DNA of 9,093 nucleotides from an uncultured Hungatella sp. (GTDB lineage: Bacteria; Bacillota; Clostridia; Lachnospirales; Lachnospiraceae), in the NCBI GenBank assembly GCA_959018155.1, contig CAUEKH010000077.1:1-9093 (forward strand), in the 5' to 3' direction. Position 1 is the first letter of the stretch, and each line of letters starts with the position of its first letter. The position numbers and the translations under genes are program-made. Shown piece after piece: positions 1 through 6,771 of the stretch. The notes under the pieces are model-generated. The model saw nothing but the letters and a program-made list of their open reading frames with translations. It was not told the DNA's origin and searched no databases.

Positions 1-196
1 TGATGCGTTGGGTTTATACTCCGAGACGTATTCCATGCTGAGCGATACCTTGAACAGAAGGATCAAGAAGGCCTCCATGCGGTATATGATGGGGGAGATT
101 ACGGAAACGGATTACTGGAAGGAGTATAAAGGCTGGTATGAAGAAGGCGGGAAAAAGGTGATTGAGGAGTATACGAGGCAGTATTTAGACCGGTAG
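1..196 (+). CDS. Extracellular solute-binding protein (sugar ABC transporter), 3' end only
   Basis: This is the C-terminal 64 residues of a protein whose gene starts left of the window. It is read from base 2 in frame to a TAG stop at 194-196. The TTG at position 8 is internal and not a start. The fragment lines up with the C-terminus of the complete binding lipoprotein at 2448-4040: both have a GL-x-SETY segment, an identical YWKEY, then W, GG, VI-x-E and a final QY in the same order and spacing. It is therefore inferred to be the end of a related carbohydrate-binding lipoprotein of a CUT1-type ABC transporter. A terminator 67 bases downstream suggests it is the last gene of its own transcript. 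The two C-termini share motifs but are clearly different sequences, so this is a diverged paralogue and not a recent duplicate. Confidence 0.85.
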   Translation, partial: DALGLYSETYSMLSDTLNRRIKKASMRYMMGEITETDYWKEYKGWYEEGGKKVIEEYTRQYLDR

Positions 197-262
197 GAGA
201 TGGAGACAGAGGGAACGAAAAACAGAGGGAAGAAGATACAAAAGACTGTCACAGGACGACGG

Positions 263-294
263 AAGGCGTTGAAATTACATTCACCGCCTTTTTT
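263..294 (+). terminator. Intrinsic terminator after the upstream binding-protein gene
   Basis: An 11-base-pair stem with one T-C mismatch is seen. AAGGCG plus TGAA on the left (263-273) pairs with TTCA plus CGCCTT on the right (280-290), around a 6-base ATTACA loop. It runs straight into a run of six T (289-294). This is the standard Rho-independent form and separates the truncated upstream gene from the permease operon. Confidence 0.9.
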
Positions 295-382
295 GTTGCA
301 GAAAATCACACTTCACAGCAATTGTGCAATATGTATATAAAATAAAAGAAAAATATACAAAATAGATAATGAATGGATAAAA

Positions 383-396
383 TGAAAACGCTACTT
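383..396 (+). promoter_or_regulatory. Candidate cre (CcpA / LacI-family operator)
   Basis: TGAAAACGCTACTT matches the catabolite-responsive consensus TGWAANCGNTNWCA at 11 of 14 positions, including the full TGAAAACGCT core. The three mismatches are all at the right end. It overlaps or lies just downstream of the candidate -10 at 378-383, a position where CcpA binding would repress transcription. Repression of a sugar-uptake operon by preferred carbon sources would make sense. One-sided degeneracy keeps confidence moderate. A LacI-family local repressor is an alternative. Confidence 0.4.
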
Positions 397-507
397 CCGT
401 TTTTGAATATGCGAAGTGTATAGAAAAACGAAATTCTGAGCGCTGAAACCGACATACTGGAGATGGAAAAGCAGAGTGCCAGGGGCTACAATGCAGATAT
501 CAGAAAA

Positions 508-534
508 CATTACGGGCTGAAACGAAACGTAATG
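508..534 (+). other. Stem-loop in the 5' leader, just before the first permease ribosome binding site
   Basis: CATTACG (508-514) and CGTAATG (528-534) are perfect inverted repeats of 7 bases around a 13-base loop. The hairpin is followed by AAAAAAAGGAAGGG, which contains the ribosome binding site. It lacks a U-tract, so it is not a terminator on this strand. It may protect the 5' end or affect translation start (inference). Confidence 0.5.
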
Positions 535-550
535 AAAAAAAGGAAGGGAT

Positions 551-1522
551 GTGCTGTATGTGGTTGTAACGAAAAAAAAGATGGCAAAAGTCGTTACCGG
601 AAATAATGCGACGGGAATGACAAGAGTCAGAATCCGGTTTAGGAGAGACTGGATGCTCTATCTGATGCTGCTGCCGGGACTGCTGTATTTCCTGATATTT
701 AAGTATGGCCCCATGGTGGGACTCGTTACTGCATTTCAGGATTACAATGCAATGCTGGGGTGGCTGGGCAGTAAATTTGTAGGGCTGAAACATTTCAAAC
801 GACTGTTTATGGACCCGAAGTTTTTCCAGATTTTCAGGAATACACTTGTACTTGCTTTCTTTAATATAGTCGTGTATTTCCCGCTTCCGATTATACTGGC
901 GCTTCTGATTAATGAACTGAAGTTCGGAAAGTACAAGAATGTGGTGCAGTCTATTCTCTATCTTCCCCATTTTGTATCCTGGGTGGTGGTAGCCGGAATC
1001 TGCATGACCTTATTCTCGGCGGAGAGCGGGGCATTAACAGACGCTGTCAGCCGGCTGTTTGGCCGTGAAGTGCGGGTGCTGTCGGAGGGGGCTTTCTTCC
1101 CGGCTTTAATAACGGGACAGGTAATCTGGAAGGAATGCGGCTGGGGGACGATTATCTTTCTGGCGGCGCTTACCGGGGTGGATATGCAGTTGTATGAGGC
1201 GGCAAAGGTGGACGGTGCGAACCGCTGGCAGCAGATGGTACATATCACACTGCCTGCAATCAAATCCACCATCATTACCCTGCTGATTCTCCGCATGGGA
1301 AGCTTCTTAAATACAGGATTTGAGCAGATTTTCCTGATGCTCAACTCCATGAACCGGGAAGTAGGAGAAGTATTTGACACGTATGTTTACCAGACAGCTA
1401 TGACGAACGGAAAAATCAGCTACGGCAGCGCTGTCGGCCTGTTCAAATCCGTGGTCTGCCTGATTCTCGTCATAATGACAAACCGGATTGCCAAAAAAGC
1501 CGGAGAGGAGGGAGTGTACTGA
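551..1522 (+). CDS. Carbohydrate ABC transporter permease, LplB-type (CUT1, MalF-side)
   Basis: This is one of two inner-membrane subunits that form the channel of a CUT1-type oligosaccharide importer. The 323-residue length is normal for the LplB-type group (COG4209). About six hydrophobic segments are visible, near residues 34-52, 97-120, 132-155, 183-210, 238-258 and 295-311. The EAA loop that contacts the ATPase is clear at 216-236 (EAAKVDG followed by a conserved ITLPAI). The GTG at 551 was chosen because AGGAAGGG (541-548) lies directly before it. A GTG at 560 or an ATG at 581 are alternatives that only change the short basic N-terminus. The stop codon overlaps the next start by one base, so the two permeases are probably translationally coupled. 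No ATPase gene is present; families of this kind normally use a shared MsmX-type ATPase encoded elsewhere. Confidence 0.95.
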   Translation: MLYVVVTKKKMAKVVTGNNATGMTRVRIRFRRDWMLYLMLLPGLLYFLIFKYGPMVGLVTAFQDYNAMLGWLGSKFVGLKHFKRLFMDPKFFQIFRNTLVLAFFNIVVYFPLPIILALLINELKFGKYKNVVQSILYLPHFVSWVVVAGICMTLFSAESGALTDAVSRLFGREVRVLSEGAFFPALITGQVIWKECGWGTIIFLAALTGVDMQLYEAAKVDGANRWQQMVHITLPAIKSTIITLLILRMGSFLNTGFEQIFLMLNSMNREVGEVFDTYVYQTAMTNGKISYGSAVGLFKSVVCLILVIMTNRIAKKAGEEGVY

Positions 1523-2409
1523 TGAAGCCGGTAAAGGTAAAAGAGTCGATGGGAAGCCGGATTTTCGATGTGGTCAATGTCGTAATTCTGGCCGGAGTCA
1601 GTTTACTCTGTCTCGTCCCATTTTTATTTGTTATCTCGGCCTCGGTATCGCCTCTTTCAGACGTGCTGAGCAGGAAGTTTTTCATTTATCCCATCCATAT
1701 TGACTTATCGTCGTACCGTTATCTGCTGTCCAGTGACACACTGATTAAGGCCATGGGGAACTCCTTCGTTATTACGATAGCAGGTACGGCCTTAAGCATG
1801 ACGGCGACGGTTATGACGGCGTATGTGCTGTCCAAGCCTCAGCTTATCGGCCGCAAGGTATTAAATGCCATGGTGGTGTTTACCATGCTGTTCTCCGGAG
1901 GAATGATACCGACTTATCTGGTGGTGTCCGGCCTTCATTTAAATGATACATGGTGGTCCTTATGGCTTCCGGGCTGTATCAGCGCCTACAATATGATTTT
2001 AATTCGCACGACAATCAGTTCCCTGCCTTCTGAACTGGAGGAGGCGGCGGTCATTGACGGCTGCAACTATTTTCAGTGTTTCCATAAAATTGTGCTTCCG
2101 CTGATTAAACCGACCCTGGCCACATTTTCCCTGTTTTACGCGGTCGGCTACTGGAACGATTACTTTAACTCGGTCCTCTATATCAATGATTCCGCGAAAT
2201 ATCCGATTCAGATCTGGCTTCGCAATATTGTTATGCTTTCATCAGGCGGTTTTGCCGACACCACGTCGGTCAGCGATCTGGGGTACATTCCACCTCAGAA
2301 TATCAGCTACGCGGTTATCGTATTTGCAACGATTCCGATTCTTTGTCTTTATCCTTTTGTACAGAGGTTCTTTACAAAAGGCATGATGGTAGGTTCTGTT
2401 AAGGGGTGA
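1522..2409 (+). CDS. Carbohydrate ABC transporter permease, YtcP-type (CUT1, MalG-side)
   Basis: This is the second permease subunit (COG0395 family), 295 residues. Hydrophobic segments are visible near residues 18-41, 80-103, 113-136, 145-163, 196-214 and 262-282. The EAA loop lies at about 173-195 (EEAAVIDG, then IVLPLIKP). The short C-terminal tail ending GSVKG is typical of MalG-side permeases. The ATG shares its A with the TGA of the preceding gene, and AGGAGG at 1506-1511 lies inside that gene 10 bases upstream of the start. This points to co-translation and 1:1 assembly with the LplB-type partner. It is followed closely by the binding-protein gene, the usual order permease-permease-binding protein for this transporter class. 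Confidence 0.96.
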   Translation: MKPVKVKESMGSRIFDVVNVVILAGVSLLCLVPFLFVISASVSPLSDVLSRKFFIYPIHIDLSSYRYLLSSDTLIKAMGNSFVITIAGTALSMTATVMTAYVLSKPQLIGRKVLNAMVVFTMLFSGGMIPTYLVVSGLHLNDTWWSLWLPGCISAYNMILIRTTISSLPSELEEAAVIDGCNYFQCFHKIVLPLIKPTLATFSLFYAVGYWNDYFNSVLYINDSAKYPIQIWLRNIVMLSSGGFADTTSVSDLGYIPPQNISYAVIVFATIPILCLYPFVQRFFTKGMMVGSVKG

Positions 2410-2417
2410 TCCCTTTT
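2401..2417 (+). other. Small hairpin at the permease / binding-protein junction
   Basis: AAGGG (2401-2405) pairs with CCCTT (2411-2415) around the loop GTGAT, followed by two more T. It overlaps the stop codon of the second permease. A 5-base-pair stem is too weak for an efficient terminator. It could be a partial attenuator or an RNA processing site that helps separate permease and binding-protein expression (inference). Confidence 0.3.
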
Positions 2418-2430
2418 AAGGAAAATAAAA

Positions 2431-2436
2431 AAGGAG
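2431..2436 (+). promoter_or_regulatory. Ribosome binding site that sets the binding-protein start
   Basis: AAGGAG lies 11 bases before the ATG at 2448. The reading frame is open further upstream to an ATG at 2406, but that start would overlap the end of the permease gene, lack a ribosome binding site and place 14 charged residues before the lipoprotein signal. Position 2448 is therefore the supported start. Confidence 0.85.
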
Positions 2437-2447
2437 AAGAGAAAACT

Positions 2448-4040
2448 ATGAAAAAGAGAAAATTGGTATCACTTGTACTGGCATCAGCCATGTTTCTGAC
2501 AGCGTGCGGAGGCGGAAATACCGCGCCGGCTACGACAGAAGAGGGAACGGCGCAGACTGAGACGAAGGCAGCCGGGGAAAGCACCGGGGGAGGGGAGACG
2601 GCAGAGGGAACCTTCACCATCACAATGATGCAGGAACTGTTCTCAGATCAGGCGCCTGATACAGACAATGAGTGGTATCAGAAAATGGAAGAGATGACCG
2701 GCGTAAAAATGAAAGTGAATTTCGTCCCAACGTTAAGCTATGTTGACAAGATTACGGCATTTATCGCTTCCCAGAGCCTGCCGATGGTATTTACAGCCAA
2801 CAGCAATGTCCTTCAGAACAATAATCTTCTGATGGCGCTCGACAGTGACGGTTTCTGGGCATTGGACGATTACCTTAAGGATTACCCGAACCTTTATGAA
2901 TTCGTTGGAGAACAGGTCTGGGAAAACAGCAAAATTCATGGTAAAATATACGGGATCCCCCGTCTGCGTATTCTTCCGAGAAACGGCGCAATTATCCGCC
3001 AGGACTGGCTGGACAAGTTAGGACTTGAAGCACCGGAAACCTTTGATGAACTGTATGAGGTTGCGAAGGCATTTACAGAAAATGATCCGGACGGCAATGG
3101 CCAGAAGGATACGGTCGGAATTGTGACCGCCTACCAGGGAACCGGTAACCGTGGCTGGAACGGCGTTCAGATACTGGCAACCGCGCTGGGCGCGCCTAAC
3201 GGCTGGGCTTATCAGGATGGGACCATGGTTCCGGACTTCAGCACGAAGGAGTATCTCGATGCGCTGAAATACATAAAGAAACTGTATGATGACGGCTATT
3301 TAAATAAAGACTTTGCTGAAATCAATGCCCAGGCCCGCTACGAATACTTTGATAAAGGAACGTACGGCATCGTATTCGGTGTGATTGATGATGTAAATGG
3401 AAGAAATGAAAATCTGCCACAGGTAGTGGCTGACGCAAAGGTGGCTGTACTTCCGGCAATCCATGAGGAAGGCAAAGACCCGAGATGCAATGCTACCTCC
3501 GGCTACAATGGTATCATTATGTTCACGAAGTTTGGCAACGACGCCATCAGGACAGAAGAGGATTTGAGGAAGGTCCTTGCGTTTTACGATAAGCTGGCGA
3601 CAAAGGAAATGCAGGATATGACTACGTATGGCATTGAGGGAGTCCACTATGAGGTGAAAGACGGAAAGCGTGAGATGCTTGTAAATGAATCTGCCAATAA
3701 GGACCAGCTCAGTGTGGATATGGGCGATATCGGCCAGATTTTAATGTCCGCGCCATACGTAAGAAAAGACAGCGATAATGAGGTAAGAAGTGCGCTTTAC
3801 GATACCATCGAAGCAAGAGCCGATTACTGTGTGGCCGACGCTTCCATTGGACTGCGCTCTGAGACGTATGACGATATGGGAAGGGATTTAGACGCGATCA
3901 TGATGGATGCAGCCGTTAAATTCATCGTTGGTTCCATCGACGAGGATGGCTACTGGAAGGAATACGATAACTGGAAAAAACGGGGCGGGGAAGATGTAAT
4001 CAAAGAATTAACCGCTCAGTATGACGAGTATAGAAAATAA
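2448..4040 (+). CDS. Extracellular carbohydrate-binding lipoprotein of the ABC transporter
   Basis: This is a 530-residue substrate-capturing lipoprotein, the usual length for LplA/YtcQ-type binding proteins (COG1653). The N-terminus MKKRK, a hydrophobic stretch and a lipobox LTAC place the lipidated cysteine at residue 20. A Gly/Thr/Glu-rich linker of about 35 residues follows, then the two-lobed binding domain. Residues 213-221 (DPDGNGQKD) form an EF-hand-like calcium loop with D213, D215, N217 and D221, a feature known from AlgQ2-like and LplA-like binding proteins. Substrate-contacting aromatics cannot be assigned without structure. The gene directly follows its two permeases and precedes a GH43-like/GH28 enzyme, so the ligand is probably a pectin-derived oligosaccharide. 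That is inferred from context, since the family also binds many other glycans. Its C-terminus is related to the truncated gene at 1-196. Confidence 0.96.
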   Translation: MKKRKLVSLVLASAMFLTACGGGNTAPATTEEGTAQTETKAAGESTGGGETAEGTFTITMMQELFSDQAPDTDNEWYQKMEEMTGVKMKVNFVPTLSYVDKITAFIASQSLPMVFTANSNVLQNNNLLMALDSDGFWALDDYLKDYPNLYEFVGEQVWENSKIHGKIYGIPRLRILPRNGAIIRQDWLDKLGLEAPETFDELYEVAKAFTENDPDGNGQKDTVGIVTAYQGTGNRGWNGVQILATALGAPNGWAYQDGTMVPDFSTKEYLDALKYIKKLYDDGYLNKDFAEINAQARYEYFDKGTYGIVFGVIDDVNGRNENLPQVVADAKVAVLPAIHEEGKDPRCNATSGYNGIIMFTKFGNDAIRTEEDLRKVLAFYDKLATKEMQDMTTYGIEGVHYEVKDGKREMLVNESANKDQLSVDMGDIGQILMSAPYVRKDSDNEVRSALYDTIEARADYCVADASIGLRSETYDDMGRDLDAIMMDAAVKFIVGSIDEDGYWKEYDNWKKRGGEDVIKELTAQYDEYRK

Positions 4041-4052
4041 TACGGCGTATCA

Positions 4053-4089
4053 CCGGTAAGCTGTGCGAATCTGTATACAGTTTTACCGG
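4053..4089 (+). other. Intercistronic stem-loop 1 after the binding-protein gene
   Basis: CCGGTAA (4053-4059) pairs perfectly with TTACCGG (4083-4089), and inside it CTGT (4061-4064) pairs with ACAG (4077-4080). The small internal loop could close by a G-U pair. A separate perfect 10-base palindrome, CTGTATACAG, occupies 4071-4080. No T-run follows, so it is not a standard terminator. It is the first of three consecutive hairpins before the enzyme gene. Confidence 0.65.
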
Positions 4090-4095
4090 CAACAG

Positions 4096-4130
4096 TCAGG
4101 CGGGAGGCGGCAGCGCTGCTTCCTGCCTGA
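4096..4130 (+). other. Intercistronic stem-loop 2, very stable, no U-tract
   Basis: Bases 4096-4110 pair with 4116-4130 without interruption: 15 base pairs, of which three are G-U, around a 5-base CAGCG loop. The outer arms are TCAGGC and GCCTGA. GAGTATATAG follows instead of a T-run, so termination is unlikely. Hairpins of this sort after a binding-protein gene are known in other sugar operons (malE-malF type) to block 3' exonucleases and keep binding-protein mRNA abundant. The same role is inferred here. Confidence 0.75.
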
Positions 4131-4152
4131 GAGTATATAGCGGGAGACGTGT

Positions 4153-4184
4153 GCCGCGTATGATGCCAAAAGGCATATGGCGGC
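4153..4184 (+). other. Intercistronic stem-loop 3, close to the enzyme ribosome binding site
   Basis: An inner perfect stem ATGCC/GGCAT (4163-4167 with 4172-4176) closes an AAAA tetraloop. An outer stem GCCGC/GCGGC (4153-4157 with 4180-4184) is separated from it by an asymmetric internal loop. It ends 19 bases before AGGAGG of the enzyme gene. It could be part of the RNA processing region or modulate enzyme translation (inference). Confidence 0.5.
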
Positions 4185-4203
4185 TGTGAAGAATAGAAAT
4201 ATC

Positions 4204-4209
4204 AGGAGG
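4204..4209 (+). promoter_or_regulatory. Ribosome binding site that sets the enzyme start
   Basis: A perfect AGGAGG lies 6 bases before ATG 4216. An in-frame ATG at 4177 would add 13 residues but sits inside stem-loop 3 with no ribosome binding site, so 4216 is the supported start. Confidence 0.92.
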
Positions 4210-4215
4210 CATAAG

Positions 4216-6642
4216 ATGTTAGATTTATCAAAAATAAAGGGGCCTGTCGTTCTGGCAGGAGATGACCGATTCGGCTACCGGGATCCGGCGGCATTTTACC
4301 ACGACGGGATGTTCTATCTCTACTTTACCATGGTGGAGCAGGAGGAAGAGGAACAGTATTTTACCATTGGCATGAGCAAAAGCCGTGATTTGGTGAACTG
4401 GAGCAAGCCGGTGAGTCTGACGGAGAGGGACAAGAGAAAAGAGTATTCCAGTCCGGGCAATCTTCTGGAATATAACGGGAAGTACTACCTCTGTATGCAG
4501 ACATACTGCCGTGAAAATGGAGAAGTATACGGCAATGAGAAAAGCCGTATCTACATGATGGAGACGGAAGACTTTGAGCATTTCGGCGAACCGGTGTTAC
4601 TCCGCGTAAAAGGAGATGAGGTGCCGGAGGAAGAAATGGGCCGCATGATAGACCCGTTCTTTATACGGGACAGAGAAAACCCGGAAAAAATCTGGTGTCT
4701 CTATAAACAGAACGGTATGTCGTATTCCTGTTCCTGTGATTTAAAACACTGGACGTATGTCGGTCATACAGAGTGCGGTGAAAATGTCTGTGCAGTTGTA
4801 AAGGATGATGCGTACGTGATCCTTCATTCCCCGGAAAACGGAATTGGAATGATGGAAACCAAAGATTTCCGGCATTTCGAGGAAAATGATCCTCCAGTAT
4901 TTCTCTCTCAGAGCCGCTGGCCCTGGGCGAAGGATCGGATTACCGCCGCTTTTGCTCTGGATTTGACGGCAGAGCCGGAAATGGGCGGTTACCTGCTGTT
5001 CTTCCACGGGGATAATGAGAGAAATGGAAAATTCCCGTTTGGCGCCAGCATCGGGATGGCGTATACGAAGGACTTAAGACATTTTATCACCTTCGACCAG
5101 GAGAAGCCCACCTATCCCGACCTGGGAAATATTTATCCCGGGGATTACTACGAGGCGCTTCCGTTTGAAGAATATATTGATAAATCACAGCCGATACCGT
5201 CAGGAAAAGAGACCGGAAAAGCGCAGTCACAGCCGTTTTATCCAGTATTCGATATCCGGGAGTTTGGGGCGGTTCCGGTCCCGGGCCGTGTCAATACCGC
5301 TGCGTTCCAGGCAGCCGCCGACGCCTGCAAAAATGCCGGCGGAGGGACGATTCTGGTACAGGGCGGAACGTATATCACAGGCACCTTCTATCTCTATGAC
5401 AATACAACGCTTCACATCGCATCGGACGGCGTTGTGGCGGCCACCCGTGAAACGGGCCGGCTGAATCAGGCTTTAGTCGTAGCGGAGAAGGCAGAACACG
5501 TGACGATCACGGGAGGCGGAACCATCTGTGGAAATGGCGAATGGTACGTTTACGAACCGAAGCTGAAGCCGCGCATGGAGCCGCTTGCGGTGAGTCATCT
5601 GGCGCTTCGCGGTACAGACAACCGGATGCTTCCGGCTACCACTCTCCGCTACAATTACCGCCGGAGAATCCGTTTCTCTGAAGACAAGTACAATGAGGAG
5701 ACGGGCCCCACAATCCGGCCGGGATATCTGGTATACTTAAAACGCTGCCGCAATGTCAGGATAGAAAATATCGTGCTTCACGATTCCATGGCCTGGACCT
5801 TAAATCTCTTTGCCTGTGACGGAGTTCTGGTAAAGAATACGGTTATCAATAATAACCGCCACGTTGCCAATACCGATGGCATCGACGTGACAGGAAGCAG
5901 CCGGGTGGAAATCGACCACTGCTTTGTCTCCACGGCCGACGACGGCATTGTTTTAAAGAATCCGGATGAAACGGGAACCGATATGACGGATATCCATATT
6001 CATGACTGCCAGATAATTACCGTGATGAACTCATTCAAAATCGGTACAGAGACAGGCCGCGATATCTCAAAAGTCCTGGTTGAAAACTGTCACTTTTTCA
6101 TGCCTGATATTTACCCGGGAACTACGTCGGGCATTGCCATTGAATCGGCAGACGGAAGCCACATCACGGATGTTGTGGTGAGAAACATTACCATGGATAA
6201 AGTGACGTGTCCTTTATTTATCTGTCTCAATATGAGGAACCGTTACCACGTTCCATACTCTGACGAGGAGACGAGCCGTTACTGGGGAGGCGCCATTGAG
6301 AGGGTGACGATTGAGCACGTATCGGCAGTGGAAGCGGAGGTGCCAAGCCTGCTCTTTGGCTCAGAGGCGCACAGAAAAGACGGTAGTTCCGTGAAAAAAC
6401 CAATCCGCGATATTGCCGTCCGCGATTTTAAAGTGGTTTATAAGGATAATGAGGAGATTGTAAATGTCCCGGAAGTGATAGAAGAATATTTATACGAATA
6501 TCCGGAAAATAACTCCTTTGGGGATGTAGATGCCTACGGCCTCTGGATCCGCCACGCAGACCGCGTAGAACTGGAGAAAATCGAAGTGACTCCCAGAAGC
6601 ATGAATACACGGGAAATGATTAAAATGTATGATGTGAAATAA
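4216..6642 (+). CDS. Two-domain glycoside hydrolase: GH43-like propeller fused to GH28-like beta-helix
   Basis: The protein has 808 residues. It has no signal peptide or membrane segment, so it is probably cytoplasmic and acts on sugar imported by the neighbouring transporter. Residues 1 to about 325 resemble GH43/GH32-type five-bladed propellers, with repeated blade motifs such as SRDLVNW, DFEHF, DLKHW and DLRHF. Candidate acidic residues are D23 (YRDP), D146 (MIDP) and E313 (YYEA). A short linker follows. From about 345 a GH28-type right-handed beta-helix begins (FDIREFGA, GGGT, GTF), with NTDGID at 552-557 and the DD pair at 575-576. These match the GH28 catalytic aspartates (inverting hydrolysis of galacturonosyl or related links). 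The usual GHG and RIK motifs are replaced by GTETG (610-614) and an AIES segment. The substrate is inferred to be a pectic oligosaccharide, and the exact linkage is unknown. It is the last gene of the operon, 175 bases after the binding protein. Confidence 0.88.
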   Translation: MLDLSKIKGPVVLAGDDRFGYRDPAAFYHDGMFYLYFTMVEQEEEEQYFTIGMSKSRDLVNWSKPVSLTERDKRKEYSSPGNLLEYNGKYYLCMQTYCRENGEVYGNEKSRIYMMETEDFEHFGEPVLLRVKGDEVPEEEMGRMIDPFFIRDRENPEKIWCLYKQNGMSYSCSCDLKHWTYVGHTECGENVCAVVKDDAYVILHSPENGIGMMETKDFRHFEENDPPVFLSQSRWPWAKDRITAAFALDLTAEPEMGGYLLFFHGDNERNGKFPFGASIGMAYTKDLRHFITFDQEKPTYPDLGNIYPGDYYEALPFEEYIDKSQPIPSGKETGKAQSQPFYPVFDIREFGAVPVPGRVNTAAFQAAADACKNAGGGTILVQGGTYITGTFYLYDNTTLHIASDGVVAATRETGRLNQALVVAEKAEHVTITGGGTICGNGEWYVYEPKLKPRMEPLAVSHLALRGTDNRMLPATTLRYNYRRRIRFSEDKYNEETGPTIRPGYLVYLKRCRNVRIENIVLHDSMAWTLNLFACDGVLVKNTVINNNRHVANTDGIDVTGSSRVEIDHCFVSTADDGIVLKNPDETGTDMTDIHIHDCQIITVMNSFKIGTETGRDISKVLVENCHFFMPDIYPGTTSGIAIESADGSHITDVVVRNITMDKVTCPLFICLNMRNRYHVPYSDEETSRYWGGAIERVTIEHVSAVEAEVPSLLFGSEAHRKDGSSVKKPIRDIAVRDFKVVYKDNEEIVNVPEVIEEYLYEYPENNSFGDVDAYGLWIRHADRVELEKIEVTPRSMNTREMIKMYDVK

Positions 6643-6716
6643 GAGAAACTCATAAGAGCCAGGTCATGAAAAGGTCCGCTGAGTGAAAGCGCCACAAAAA
6701 AATATTGTTAAGTCTC

Positions 6717-6747
6717 ACGGCATAGTCAGTTTTGGCTGTGCCGTTTT
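6717..6747 (+). terminator. Intrinsic terminator ending the transporter-enzyme operon
   Basis: Bases 6717-6728 pair with 6733-6744: 12 continuous base pairs with two G-U, arms beginning ACGGCA and ending TGCCGT, around a GTTT loop. The stem runs into TTTT (6744-6747), and an A-run precedes it at 6695-6701. It lies 74 bases after the enzyme stop. Confidence 0.9.
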
Positions 6748-6752
6748 GCTGT

Positions 6753-6771
6753 CAGGCCAGGAGCCTGTTTT
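6753..6771 (+). terminator. Possible weak second terminator hairpin
   Basis: CAGGC (6753-6757) pairs with GCCTG (6763-6767) around CAGGA, followed by TTTT. The 5-base-pair stem is short. It may back up the stronger terminator immediately upstream or may be chance. Confidence 0.3.

Larger units (their letters stand above)
295..550 (+). promoter_or_regulatory. Leader region of the transporter-enzyme operon, promoter not pinned down
   Basis: About 255 bases lie between the upstream terminator and the first permease. The operon promoter must be here if transcription does not read through. The left half is AT-rich. The best -10 candidate is TAAAAT at 378-383, with TATACA at 354-359 as a -35 at 18-base spacing (4 of 6 matches). 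GATAAT at 365-370 is a better -10 but has no usable -35. No strong sigma-A promoter is evident, so activator-dependent transcription is possible (inference). The region also holds a cre-like site and a hairpin, listed separately. Confidence 0.35.

Noticed and set aside
463..606. Short frame of 47 codons on the + strand in the leader, with a C-x-x-C-x-C cluster
   Set aside because: The GGAG lies directly against its ATG with no spacer, the frame runs into the permease gene, and its basic lysine-rich content is what the A-rich leader would give by chance.
500..970. 156-codon open frame on the minus strand over the first permease
   Set aside because: It is antisense to a clear permease gene, has no ribosome binding site and no recognisable protein features.
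958..1380. 140-codon open frame on the minus strand inside the first permease
   Set aside because: It mirrors the reading of the real gene, with no start signal and no family resemblance.
2406..2447. Upstream in-frame ATG for the binding lipoprotein
   Set aside because: It would overlap the permease gene and put 14 mostly polar residues ahead of a normal lipoprotein signal peptide. AAGGAG supports 2448.
4096..4130. Stem-loop 2 as an intrinsic terminator of the binding-protein gene
   Set aside because: The stem is strong, but GAGTATATAG follows it with no T-run, and the enzyme downstream has no clear promoter of its own.
4177..4215. Upstream in-frame ATG for the GH43-like/GH28 enzyme
   Set aside because: It lies in the right arm of a hairpin without a ribosome binding site, while ATG 4216 has a perfect AGGAGG six bases upstream.
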